Positions 22,818 to 31,686 of a DNA stretch of 64,000 nt are shown piece by piece; position 1 is the stretch's first letter; the number at the start of each line of letters is the position of its first letter. The DNA is from Flavobacterium profundi (GTDB taxonomy: Bacteria > Bacteroidota > Bacteroidia > Flavobacteriales > Flavobacteriaceae), in the NCBI RefSeq assembly GCF_006491645.1, contig NZ_VDCZ01000001.1, forward strand, positions 1 to 64,000, in the 5' to 3' direction. Under the pieces are notes generated by a model. That model had not been told where the DNA came from, ran no database searches, and saw nothing but the letters and a program-made list of their open reading frames with translations. The translations under genes were made by a program, and so were the position numbers.

Positions 22818-24056
22818 CTATTGTTTTACAAATTTTTGAACACTCGTTCCTTCAGGAGAAGCAATCGTAACCATATAAATTCCAGCTACTAAATCAGAAA
22901 CATTGATTTGAGCTTCAGTAGCATTAACATGGCTTTGTTTAACCATTCTTCCATTAACATCCATTATAGTTATAGTATTCATCTGTGTATTTTCTGAAGA
23001 GATTGTTAATTGGTTTACCGCAGGATTAGGATACATACTAAAACCATTTACTGCAAATGCCTTAGAACTTAATGTACTCGTAACCGCTATATCATCTATA
23101 TTTAATTCATATTGATCCGTAACATCATGATGTCTAAAGGCTACATAGACAGTTTGACCATAAAAAGAAGAAATATCTAATGTTCTAGATACAAAAACTC
23201 CATCGCCTCCATTTTGACCAATAATTTCTGTAAAACTAATTGGAGATGCTAAAAAATCTGTAGTGGTATTTGTAGTAGCCACATAAACAGAGTAATTCTC
23301 ATCTGGATAGTCTGAATCTATACCTCTTGCCAACCAAGACAATTCAATTGTGGTTCCATTAGCATATGATGATAAATCGATTGGATAAGAAATAATCCAG
23401 TTATCTGGTGTTAAAGCTCCTGAATTATTATCATAAGAAGCCGAACGCAAACATGGATTCCCATCTGGTGTACCATTTTGATCTAAATCATAATCAGCAA
23501 CATCCCATGTAACTCCATCTCCATCTTCATCTAACGATTGCCAACAAACATAGGCAACTCCAACATTGGTAAAGTCTTCTGTAAATGGCGGTGCCATAGC
23601 TGTAGGACAATTCACAACCGTTTCAGTTATTTCAAAATCGAAACCAGCTGCACTCCATTCGTCAGTCCATTCAAGAAAATAAACTTCTCCAGGTTGTACC
23701 ACAAAACTTACTTCAGACAAATAATTGCCTGATGCAATGTCATCATTATATGTAATACAGTTTAAGGCTCCACAACTTCCAGAATATACATTGATGTACG
23801 TATCATCACTATTAACTACACCATCATTTTGAGATAAATTAGAAGTGATTGTTACAATTCCAGAAATAGTCGATGTATAGGAATACCATTCTGAATACGT
23901 AGCTGAACCATTGCCACACACATCTAGAAATGTTCCGTTTATTGCTCCAACAGTAGTAATTCCTGCTGTTGCCGTAACAGCTGTAGCGCAGGTGTTTTGT
24001 GAATTAGCTAAAAAAAAGTTTCCTAAAAGAAACGTAGTAAGTAAAATTTTTCTCAT
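22818..24056 (-). CDS. T9SS type A sorting domain protein with choice-of-anchor J-like region
   Basis: 412 residues. Signal peptide 1-19 (ending FFLANSQ). Residues about 20-150 form a beta-sandwich with Asp/Asn-rich, probably calcium-binding loops. Residues about 155-330 resemble the cleaved-adhesin / choice-of-anchor J domain (FTEDFTN, VCWQSLDEDGDGVTWDVADYD). The last 80 residues are the type IX secretion C-terminal sorting domain: FSMYPNPAVNQLTIS, IMDVNGRMV, and the terminal VAGIYMVTI then VQKFVKQ. The protein is therefore exported and attached to or released from the surface by the Por/T9SS system. Monocistronic, with a terminator downstream. Confidence 0.9.
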   Translation of the reverse strand: MRKILLTTFLLGNFFLANSQNTCATAVTATAGITTVGAINGTFLDVCGNGSATYSEWYSYTSTISGIVTITSNLSQNDGVVNSDDTYINVYSGSCGALNCITYNDDIASGNYLSEVSFVVQPGEVYFLEWTDEWSAAGFDFEITETVVNCPTAMAPPFTEDFTNVGVAYVCWQSLDEDGDGVTWDVADYDLDQNGTPDGNPCLRSASYDNNSGALTPDNWIISYPIDLSSYANGTTIELSWLARGIDSDYPDENYSVYVATTNTTTDFLASPISFTEIIGQNGGDGVFVSRTLDISSFYGQTVYVAFRHHDVTDQYELNIDDIAVTSTLSSKAFAVNGFSMYPNPAVNQLTISSENTQMNTITIMDVNGRMVKQSHVNATEAQINVSDLVAGIYMVTIASPEGTSVQKFVKQ

Positions 24057-24207
24057 TTTGTATTATTTTATTTACAATAAAAATATAAAAACCAATAAAA
24101 AGTAAATATATTTTAACATTTATTAACTTTTTTTTATCAATTAAACAGATTTTATATTAAAAAAATAAACTTAAATGAATTTATATTAGATATAAACAAC
24201 AAACAAA

Positions 24208-24777
24208 CTACAAAACAATTTGTGAAACTTCTTTAACAGACCCAACATCTATTCCTTCCAAATACATTTTTCCTACTCTAACTCGTACCAATCGTAATGT
24301 AGGAAAGCCAATAGCCGCTGTCATTTTTCTTACTTGACGAAATTTCCCTTCGGTAACCGTTATGGAAACCCAAGAAGTTGGTCCGTGACGTTCATCTCGT
24401 ATTTTTTTTCCTGGTCCAATAAAAGAAGGTAGCGTTTCAATTCGTTTCGCTTTACAAGGCAAGGTTTTATATTTTGAACCATTTACACCTATTTCTACTC
24501 CTTTTTGCAAGAGTTGCACGGCTTCATCAGTAACAATACCATCCACTTGAGCATAATATTCTTTTTCAACAGTTTTACTTCGCACTTGTTCACTCACTTT
24601 GCCATCTGTAGTAAGCAATAACAAACCTTCCGAATCTTCATCGAGCCTACCAATTGCCATAGTACCTTCTGGAAAAGGATACAATTCGCCTAATAACTTC
24701 TTTTTTCTTTTCAATTCATAAATAAACTGACTCAAATAGCCATGCGGTTTATGAAGCATAAAATGTTGGTGACTCAT
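24208..24777 (-). CDS. RluE/RsuA-family pseudouridine synthase
   Basis: 189 residues. Catalytic motif GRLDEDSEGLLLLTTDG (about residues 43-59) holds the conserved Asp that attacks the uridine, and KPHGYLSQF, EKEYYAQVDG and EGKFRQVRKMTAAIGFPTLRLVRVRVG are the other family blocks. No S4 RNA-binding domain precedes the catalytic domain, as in RluE, which modifies 23S rRNA near position 2457. The exact target is inferred only. It is divergent from rmuC. Confidence 0.85.
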   Translation of the reverse strand: MSHQHFMLHKPHGYLSQFIYELKRKKKLLGELYPFPEGTMAIGRLDEDSEGLLLLTTDGKVSEQVRSKTVEKEYYAQVDGIVTDEAVQLLQKGVEIGVNGSKYKTLPCKAKRIETLPSFIGPGKKIRDERHGPTSWVSITVTEGKFRQVRKMTAAIGFPTLRLVRVRVGKMYLEGIDVGSVKEVSQIVL

Positions 24778-24881
24778 TTTTTTTTGGATTTACTGCAAAA
24801 ATACAGTATTCAATTTATATGAATTCTGATTTTAAAGTTGAATTAATTCCTTAAATTTACAATTGAAATTTCTTAATGTAT

Positions 24882-26261
24882 ATGTCACAAATTATTTTAG
24901 TATTAGCCGTATTTATTCTCGCTTTAGCCATAGGTTTTTACCTTGGCAAATTGCTTTCTAAAACCCAAGCTCAAGCCGAAAAATCTTCTTTAGAAGAAAG
25001 GGTTTCAGGTTTGGTAAACCAAATGGAACAAGTAAAAAATCAATTGCAAGCCGAAAAATTACAATTTGAAAAGACCTTAGCACAAATTGTTACTGAAAAA
25101 GAGAATCTTCAAAAAGAGAAAGAAGCATTAGCCATTCATTTGGCCAAAAAAGAAAACGATTTTGACAATTTATTAGAACGCAATAAAGAACAGAAACAAG
25201 AAGTAAATGAACTTCAGGAAAAGTTTACCAAAGAATTTGAAAATTTAGCCAATAAAATTTTAGAGGAAAAAACCACAAAGTTTACAGAACAAAATAAAGA
25301 AAACTTGAAAATTATCTTGAATCCGTTACAAGAAAAAATTCAATTGTTTGAAAAGAAAGTAGAAGACACTCATAAAGAAAGTATTGATTATCATGCCGCA
25401 TTGCGTCAGCAAATTTTAGGTTTGAGAGAAATGAATGATAAAATGTCGAAAGAGACCGTTAATTTGACCAAAGCTTTAAAAGGAGATAGCAAAATGCAAG
25501 GAAATTGGGGCGAATTGGTATTAGAACGTGTTCTGGAAAAATCAGGTTTAGAAAAAGGACGTGAATACGAAGTACAGCAAAGTTTTACGAGTCAAGAAGG
25601 TGGAAGAATCATGCCTGATGTGATTATCAACCTTCCAGATGGTAAAAAAATGGTGATTGACTCTAAAGTTTCTTTAACTGCTTACGAACGTTATGTAAAT
25701 GAAGAAGACGAAACCGCAAAAAGTATCATTTTAAAAGAACATGTTACTTCAGTAAAAAGACATGTTGACCAATTGAGTGATAAAAACTATCAGGATATTT
25801 ACCATATGGAAAGTCCCGATTTTGTATTGCTTTTTATTCCAATTGAACCCGCATTTGCATTGGCACTTAATGAAGATAGCACCTTATACAACAAAGCTTT
25901 TGAAAAAAACATTGTGATTGTAACACCTGCTACTTTATTAGCAACCCTTCGTACTATTGACAGTATGTGGACCAATCAAAAACAACAAGAAAATGCCATT
26001 GAAATTGCACGACAAGCCGGTGCTTTGTATGATAAATTTGAAGGTTTTGTTTCCGATTTAATTAAAATTGGTAAAAAAATGGACGAAGCCAAATCGGAAT
26101 ATGGGAACGCCATGAACAAATTAGTAGAAGGAAAAGGAAACCTTGTGGTAAGCGTAGAAAAACTTAAAAAAATGGGTGCCAAAGCTAAAAAAGCACTTCC
26201 AGAAAGTGTTTTAAAAAGAGCTTCTGAAAATGAAATCAATTCCATCATAGAAAACGAATAA
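24882..26261 (+). CDS. rmuC: DNA recombination protein RmuC
   Basis: 459 residues from ATG 24882; ATG 24876 two codons earlier is also possible. An N-terminal membrane segment (about 2-20) is followed by a long coiled coil (about 28-170, rich in E, K and Q). The RmuC domain starts near 205 (MQGNWGELVLERVLEKSG), with PDVIINLPDGKKMVIDSKVSLTAYE and VLLFIPIEPAFALAL, a PD-(D/E)xK nuclease-like core. The family limits recombination at inverted repeats and genome rearrangement. The next gene starts 3 nt downstream, so the two are co-transcribed. Confidence 0.9.
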   Translation: MSQIILVLAVFILALAIGFYLGKLLSKTQAQAEKSSLEERVSGLVNQMEQVKNQLQAEKLQFEKTLAQIVTEKENLQKEKEALAIHLAKKENDFDNLLERNKEQKQEVNELQEKFTKEFENLANKILEEKTTKFTEQNKENLKIILNPLQEKIQLFEKKVEDTHKESIDYHAALRQQILGLREMNDKMSKETVNLTKALKGDSKMQGNWGELVLERVLEKSGLEKGREYEVQQSFTSQEGGRIMPDVIINLPDGKKMVIDSKVSLTAYERYVNEEDETAKSIILKEHVTSVKRHVDQLSDKNYQDIYHMESPDFVLLFIPIEPAFALALNEDSTLYNKAFEKNIVIVTPATLLATLRTIDSMWTNQKQQENAIEIARQAGALYDKFEGFVSDLIKIGKKMDEAKSEYGNAMNKLVEGKGNLVVSVEKLKKMGAKAKKALPESVLKRASENEINSIIENE

Positions 26262-26264
26262 ATT

Positions 26265-26645
26265 ATGACAGTCTTTAAAAAAATAGTTTTTTTCAGCATC
26301 TTAGTAGCGATTCTTACACTCGTTGGTTATATGAGTTACATTTATTATGTTCCTTACAGTGAAGGTGTTCGTTCAGGTGAATTAATAAAAATTAGTAAAA
26401 AAGGATACTTTGTTAAAACTTGGGAAGGAGAAATTAGTCAAGGTATTTCAGGAGCGCAAATTTTTAAATTTTCAGTTTTAGACGATCAGCAACCCGTAAT
26501 TGATAGTTTGAAAAACTTACAAGGAAAGTTTGTAAAAGTGGAATATGTGGAGCGCTTACGAACCTTCTTTTGGTGGGGAGACACTCGTTATTTTATTACC
26601 AAAGTTGAAAAAGAAACTTCTCCTTATTTTAATAATGGTGAATAA
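26265..26645 (+). CDS. Small membrane-anchored hypothetical protein
   Basis: 126 residues. One N-terminal transmembrane segment (about 5-29) then a soluble domain with YSEGVRSGELIKISKKGYFVKTWEGEIS, KFVKVEYVERLRTFFWWGDTRYFI. Homologues in flavobacteria sit after rmuC and are sometimes labelled 6-phosphogluconate dehydrogenase in databases; nothing in this sequence (no Rossmann motif) supports that enzyme name. It starts 3 nt after rmuC. Function unknown. Confidence 0.75.
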   Translation: MTVFKKIVFFSILVAILTLVGYMSYIYYVPYSEGVRSGELIKISKKGYFVKTWEGEISQGISGAQIFKFSVLDDQQPVIDSLKNLQGKFVKVEYVERLRTFFWWGDTRYFITKVEKETSPYFNNGE

Positions 26646-26724
26646 TGAACCTCAATTTTTAAAATAGCATTTAATTGAGTTGCTTTAGATAATAACGGAA
26701 ATAACCCTTGGAATTTATAAGAGA

Positions 26725-27279
26725 ATGAATAAGAAAAAAGAATCGAATACTGTTGAAGCATCAAAAGTTACGTTAAGCGAATTGATGCTTGCTTCACATA
26801 CTAATTTTAGTGGTAAAATACATGGTGGCTATTTGTTGCAGTTAATGGATCAAATTGCCTTTGCAAGTGCCTCTAGATATTCCGGTTGTTATTGTGTTAC
26901 CGCTTCTGTAGATAAAGTGGACTTTTTAAATCCTATCGAGATTGGTGAATTGGTTACTCTAAAAGCTTCTGTAAATTATGTAGGCAACACCTCTATGGTT
27001 GTAGGTATTCGCGTGGTTTCAGAAAATATTCAAACGGGTGTTGTAAAACATTGTAATTCGAGTTATTTTACCATGGTGGCCAAAGATGAATCAGGAAAGA
27101 CCACTTCGGTTCCGCATTTAATTCTATCGGATTTACAAGAAGTAAGACGTTTTTTCGATGCCTTACGACGTATTGAACAAAACAAAAAAAGAATCCATCA
27201 AGAAAGTTCTTTTGATTATACATCCAAAGCTGCTTTGGATTTACTAAAAAAATATAATGTAATTATCGATTTACCTTAA
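26725..27279 (+). CDS. Acyl-CoA thioesterase, hot-dog fold
   Basis: 184 residues. The hot-dog domain occupies about 15-125: MLASHTNFSGKIHGGYLLQLMDQIAFASASRYSG with the conserved H-G-G and D, then DKVDFLNPIEIGELVTLKASVNYVG. This matches the acyl-CoA hydrolase group (YciA/BACH-like), which splits fatty acyl-CoA to acid and CoA. A C-terminal tail of about 50 residues is charged and helical. It is convergent with the Crp/Fnr gene, ending 4 nt from it. Confidence 0.85.
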   Translation: MNKKKESNTVEASKVTLSELMLASHTNFSGKIHGGYLLQLMDQIAFASASRYSGCYCVTASVDKVDFLNPIEIGELVTLKASVNYVGNTSMVVGIRVVSENIQTGVVKHCNSSYFTMVAKDESGKTTSVPHLILSDLQEVRRFFDALRRIEQNKKRIHQESSFDYTSKAALDLLKKYNVIIDLP

Positions 27280-27283
27280 TGGC

Positions 27284-27952
27284 TTAATTGTTCTTTTTAA
27301 GAATAATTTCTTTTCGGTCAAATTGCAAATAACCTTCTTCTTGAAGTTCGTTAATCAAAATATTTAAAGTGGGTCTAGACGTACCTATTAGAGAAGCAAT
27401 TTCTCTTTGTGTAAAAGGGTGTTTGATAACGGTATCTCCAGAAACTGTATTTTTATATCCATAATCCAAAGCGAGTTCATTCAAGTATTCTTTCAAACGC
27501 GTTTTAGTATCTTTAAACAATAACAATTTCAATCTACGTTCCAATCGTTTTAGTCTAAAACCTATAAACTTATAAATTTTCAAGCTGAGTTCGCGGTTTC
27601 CTCTAATTAATTCGAGCATTTCATCGGCAGCAATAGGGCAAATTGTTGTATTATTTTCGAGTGCCAATGCAAATTCGTTCCTTTTTTCTTCACCTAGAAT
27701 TGCTTTCTCTCCAAAAATTTCTCCTTTTGATAAAATCGCAGATATAATCTCCTCACCTTCTTCGTTGATGTAACCAATTTTTATCTTACCATTACTAACA
27801 AGGTATATTTTATCAGCAGTATCGTCTTCTGTATAAATAATATCATTTTTTTTGTAATTTTTAGACGAATGACTGTGCCCTGCATCTTTATATTTATGCG
27901 GACACATGATATTAAACAGGTTGACATCTTCAAAATACCAAATGGAACTCAT
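27284..27952 (-). CDS. Crp/Fnr-family transcriptional regulator
   Basis: 222 residues from ATG 27952. A cyclic-nucleotide-binding-like beta-barrel spans about 33-130 (KNDIIYTEDDTADKIYLVSNGKIKIGY, GEIFGEKAILGEEKRNEFALALE), a long dimer helix follows, and the C-terminal winged helix is TQREIASLIGTSRPTLNILINELQEEGYL. The R-x-E residues used to bind cAMP in Crp are not evident and no Fnr-type Cys cluster is present, so the effector is unknown. Targets are not apparent from the neighbours. Confidence 0.85.
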   Translation of the reverse strand: MSSIWYFEDVNLFNIMCPHKYKDAGHSHSSKNYKKNDIIYTEDDTADKIYLVSNGKIKIGYINEEGEEIISAILSKGEIFGEKAILGEEKRNEFALALENNTTICPIAADEMLELIRGNRELSLKIYKFIGFRLKRLERRLKLLLFKDTKTRLKEYLNELALDYGYKNTVSGDTVIKHPFTQREIASLIGTSRPTLNILINELQEEGYLQFDRKEIILKKNN

Positions 27953-28071
27953 TAGCAATAATTTTTAGTATATCAAAAATACTGATATTATTACAATAAA
28001 AAAATGCTCTAGAGATTCTAAAGCACATTTATCATTTTATTAACGAATTCCTATTGAAATTAAAGTCGTTT

Positions 28072-28746
28072 TTATTTTACACTTTCCAATTTAACGCCAT
28101 GTATTGGGCAAAAATTCCAATTTCCTTTCATTTCAGCGTGATCCACAGAACATTCTTTGGTTGGCAACAAACTCACTAAAGGTAGTTCATATTTAAACTC
28201 TCTATTGGAATGTTTTACTGTAAATTCACCTTTTTGATATTCATTTATAAGATTTAATCCTTTTTTATCTTTTACTTCAAAAACATAAAAATGCATCCCT
28301 TCACCCATTTTACCCATCATATTGCTGAATGTTGGTCTAATTCTGTTTAAAAAAGACAACACTTCAGACGATAGTTCTTCCTTTTGTAAAGGTGTATAAA
28401 TTATCCCATTACTATCTATGATAGAAATTTCTTTTTTTAGATCATCATCACTAGTATAACTTATTGCACCATTAAATTTCACATCCATATTTAAAGCACA
28501 AATAATTACAAAATCATCAAACACGGTTTGAATTTGATTAATTGCACCAGGAGTAAACTGTTCATTATCTTGAAAAATTACTTTCCAAAAACTAGTTGGG
28601 ATCCAAAATGATAATGCCATATTATTTTCATTTTTATCCCATTTTTGAACATCTCTTACATAATCGGTATAATTTACTTTTCTGGCCGATTGCCCATAAA
28701 CTTGTCCTATTGTAACTAATAGTAGGGCTAGAATTGTTGCTTTCAT
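28072..28746 (-). CDS. Exported hypothetical protein
   Basis: 224 residues with a signal peptide (about 1-18, MKATILALLLVTIGQVYGQ). The mature part has YTDYVRDVQKWDKNENNMALSFWIPTSFWKVIF, FVIICALNMDVKFN and a C-terminal KECSVDHAEMKGNWNFCPIHGVKL where two Cys and two His could bind a metal, though this is speculative. Family not recognised; probably periplasmic. A weak hairpin near 28000-28030 may be its terminator. Confidence 0.65.
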   Translation of the reverse strand: MKATILALLLVTIGQVYGQSARKVNYTDYVRDVQKWDKNENNMALSFWIPTSFWKVIFQDNEQFTPGAINQIQTVFDDFVIICALNMDVKFNGAISYTSDDDLKKEISIIDSNGIIYTPLQKEELSSEVLSFLNRIRPTFSNMMGKMGEGMHFYVFEVKDKKGLNLINEYQKGEFTVKHSNREFKYELPLVSLLPTKECSVDHAEMKGNWNFCPIHGVKLESVK

Positions 28747-29217
28747 TTCTTTGTTTTAGATAGATTTACTCAGCAAATGCAAATATAAAGCGAAATATTA
28801 TAAAAATAGTTTTCGGAATAAACTTATTTTTTATCATTATTTTATATTTCTTAGAAAACTATTTTCTTTATTTATTCTATTTACCAACAATGCTCATTTC
28901 TGTTTGTAGGTGACCAAATACCAAAAGATAGTCTTACTTCTGATAATACATTCACAAAAGTGTTTAGATAGTCAGAAACAAATTCTTGATGATTTTCGTT
29001 CATTTAATCTATTGTTATGAATTATTCTTTTACACTAAGAGATAAAAGTGTAGTAAACCGTAACTAGTATTTTTTAGCCCCGATAACAACGGCATCCTTT
29101 TTATTTGTTTTGCTTTATTGAAAATTTACAAGGAGAAACAAATAAAAAGATACAGTGAATAGCGGGAGATGGTGCTACTGAAAAATCTATCTTGTGCTTC
29201 TCAAAAAACTAATTAAT
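28747..29217. other. 471-nt intergenic stretch with a repeat element and a doubtful small frame
   Basis: Mostly AT-rich and non-coding. It contains a hairpin repeat (29075-29177) and a 40-codon minus-strand frame at 28881-29003 (beginning MNENHQEFVSDYLNTF) that could be a gene remnant but has no supporting context. Nothing else seen. Confidence 0.4.
29075..29177. repeat. Flavobacterium-type intergenic palindromic element
   Basis: Outer ends TAGCCCCGAT and GCGGGAGATGGTGCTA frame a perfect 14-bp stem, CTTTTTATTTGTTT (29097-29110) with AAACAAATAAAAAG (29136-29149). From memory, elements with ends like AGCCCCGAT...GCGGGA recur between genes in Flavobacterium genomes. Here it sits just past the 3' end of the GH31 gene and could end its transcript. 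Copy number cannot be judged from one window. Confidence 0.6.
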
Positions 29218-31638
29218 TTACTCTTTCAAAGGGATTTCACAGTATTTATTGTAAATTCTAATTTCGGTAAAATCTTTTCGAGCTCTTACTATATTTGATT
29301 GAATGGCTGAATAATCGATGATTTCGTTATCGACTTCTACAATTCCTTTTTCAAAGGGCAGACCAATAATATTCAATTCTATAATTTCATAAGAAGTAGT
29401 AAATTTCCCCGATTTAAATTGTTGGATAATTAAAACGTCTTCTTTTCCAACCAAATTGAAATTGCGAATGCTATAACGTCCTTTCATGTAATCGTAACCG
29501 TCTTGACCATCTTCATATACCATGGAAGATTCTTTACCTAGTTTATAATAGACATCGATTTTTAATTCGGTAATTTCTAATTCTCCTACATATTGTTGGA
29601 TGGGATATTTTGGAATAATTGCGCCTTCTTTTACAAAAACAGGCAAGGTATCAATATCAGCATCTACCCATTTTTCTTCGCCACCTTCTATTAATTCGTT
29701 ATTGAAAAAATTATACCATTTGCCATTCGGAAAATACATTCTTCTTCCTTTGGAATTTGGTTCTACGATAGGACAAACTAAGATACTCTCACCATAAATA
29801 AATTCGTCATTTCGGAAATAGGTTTGCTGGTCTTCTTGATCATAAACAACCAAAGATTTAATAATAGGCACTCCTTCTTCTATGTATTTCCAAAATGCGG
29901 TATATAAATAGGGTAATAATTGGTATCGGATTTCAATAAATTTACGTACAATATCAGTAATATTGGTACCAAAAGCATATGGTTCTTGATCGCCATGATC
30001 ACCTGAAGAATGAGTTCTACAAAAAGGGTGAAACACCCCAAGTTGAATCCATCTTGCGTACAATTCGCCATTCGGTTGTTCAGCAAAACCACCTATATCG
30101 GAACCTACAAATGAAAAACCAGAAAGGCTCATTCGTTGAGCCTGCGCATTGGCAATTTGTAAATGTTCCCAAGTTGCTACATTATCGCCTGTCCAAGTAG
30201 AAGTATAACGTTGCGTACCCGAATAAGCAGCACGCGTAATTACAAAAGGCCGTTTTGGATAGGAAAACTTTTTCAATCCGTGATAGGTAGCCCGAGCCAT
30301 TTGCATCCCATACACGTTGTGTGCTTTTCTGTGACTACAATTCGAACCGTCGTAGTTATGTCTTACATCGTCTGGGAAAGATTTCCCTGGCACATCCATT
30401 ACAGCTGGCTCATTCATATCGTTCCAAACTCCTTTTACCCCTATTTCTTCAATTAGTTCTTTAAAAAGATCGGCCCACCATTCTCTCACTTTTGGATTGG
30501 TAAAATCGGGAAAATAACATTCCCCTGGCCAAACTTTTCCTTTTACATAGGGTCCATCAGCTCTTTTACAAAAATATTTATTTTCCAAGCCTTCTTGGAA
30601 CACCCAATAATCAGGATCAATTTTTATACCTGGATCTATAATAACAATAGTTTTAAAACCATCATCGGCCAATTCGGCCACCATTCGTTTAGGATCTGGA
30701 AAATAGTCTTTATTCCAAGTAAAACAACGAAAACCATCCATATAATCGATATCGAGGTAGATGGCATCGCAAGGAATTTTAAGTTCTCTGAATTTTTGAG
30801 TGACTTCCTTTACTTTGGCTTCTGGGAAATAACTCCATTTGCATTGATGATAGCCTAATGCCCATAACGGTGGCAAATGTTTAGGACGACCAGTTAAATC
30901 AGTATAATTAGCAATTACATCATTCATTTCAGGACCATAAATAAAGTAGTAATTCATTTCGCCACCCATGGCCCAAAAACTGGTTACACTTCTTCTTTCA
31001 TGGCAAAAATCGAAATAGGTTTTGAAGGTATTATCAAAGAAAATTCCATAGGATTTTTTTGAATGTAAGCCAATGTAAAACGGAATGGCTTTATAAATTG
31101 GATCGGTATCTTTTCCAAACGCATAGGAATCGGTTACCCAATTTTCAAAACGTTTTCCTTTCAAATTATTTTGACAAGGTTTGTCGCCTAAACCGTAAAA
31201 ACTCTCACTGGTTTCAGAATGTTTCGACATTTTCACAATATCACCGCCTAATTCATAACTTTCTTCCCAGTGAAATCCTAATTCGTCTTGACAAATTAAG
31301 GTTTTATCTACAGCATCATACAATACGGTTTTTAAATCTTTTTTAGAAATAACGCAGATTATTTTAGAAGTACTAATTTCATAGCTTTCAGTCGTTTCTG
31401 TAATATCCAATTGATTATAACCTCTACTCGCTTGGGATGAAATAGCGTAGGAAAAATCCCTACTAAAAGAACCCACAGTTGTAAATCGGAAACGCAGTAC
31501 ACTATCTCTTATTACGGTTACTTGTAAAACAACATTATTCGCTGTATAAAAGTAAATTTTATCAACATCTTTCTTAAAGGAAACAATTTTGTTTGGAAAA
31601 AGATTCCCTTTATGTTCTAACTCTGTATTTAAAATCAT
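29218..31638 (-). CDS. Glycoside hydrolase family 31 alpha-glucosidase
   Basis: 806 residues, no signal peptide, so intracellular. An N-terminal beta-sandwich (about 1-235) precedes the TIM barrel. The catalytic nucleophile is the Asp of GVWNDMNEPAVM and the acid/base is the Asp in STWTGDNVATWEHL, both standard for GH31. RPFVITRAAYSGTQRY, FSFVGSDIGGFAEQPNGELYARWIQLG and PFCRTHSSGDH complete the active-site loops. It releases glucose from maltose or alpha-1,4/1,6 oligosaccharides. As last gene of the glycogen operon (48 nt after glgB) it probably processes glycogen breakdown products. Confidence 0.9.
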   Translation of the reverse strand: MILNTELEHKGNLFPNKIVSFKKDVDKIYFYTANNVVLQVTVIRDSVLRFRFTTVGSFSRDFSYAISSQASRGYNQLDITETTESYEISTSKIICVISKKDLKTVLYDAVDKTLICQDELGFHWEESYELGGDIVKMSKHSETSESFYGLGDKPCQNNLKGKRFENWVTDSYAFGKDTDPIYKAIPFYIGLHSKKSYGIFFDNTFKTYFDFCHERRSVTSFWAMGGEMNYYFIYGPEMNDVIANYTDLTGRPKHLPPLWALGYHQCKWSYFPEAKVKEVTQKFRELKIPCDAIYLDIDYMDGFRCFTWNKDYFPDPKRMVAELADDGFKTIVIIDPGIKIDPDYWVFQEGLENKYFCKRADGPYVKGKVWPGECYFPDFTNPKVREWWADLFKELIEEIGVKGVWNDMNEPAVMDVPGKSFPDDVRHNYDGSNCSHRKAHNVYGMQMARATYHGLKKFSYPKRPFVITRAAYSGTQRYTSTWTGDNVATWEHLQIANAQAQRMSLSGFSFVGSDIGGFAEQPNGELYARWIQLGVFHPFCRTHSSGDHGDQEPYAFGTNITDIVRKFIEIRYQLLPYLYTAFWKYIEEGVPIIKSLVVYDQEDQQTYFRNDEFIYGESILVCPIVEPNSKGRRMYFPNGKWYNFFNNELIEGGEEKWVDADIDTLPVFVKEGAIIPKYPIQQYVGELEITELKIDVYYKLGKESSMVYEDGQDGYDYMKGRYSIRNFNLVGKEDVLIIQQFKSGKFTTSYEIIELNIIGLPFEKGIVEVDNEIIDYSAIQSNIVRARKDFTEIRIYNKYCEIPLKE

Positions 31639-31686
31639 GACTTACTTTTTTTACCATCATTTATTACTATCCTCTAAAATAACAAA

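Noticed and set aside
26265..26645. 6-phosphogluconate dehydrogenase label for the small gene after rmuC
   Set aside because: No nucleotide-binding motif and only 126 residues; the label seems to be propagated annotation.
28881..29003. 40-codon minus-strand frame beginning MNENHQEF
   Set aside because: Short, no family resemblance, no promoter or neighbour support; possibly a remnant, not listed as a gene.
29600..31346. Several plus-strand frames opposite the GH31 gene
   Set aside because: Antisense shadows; no signal or family features.
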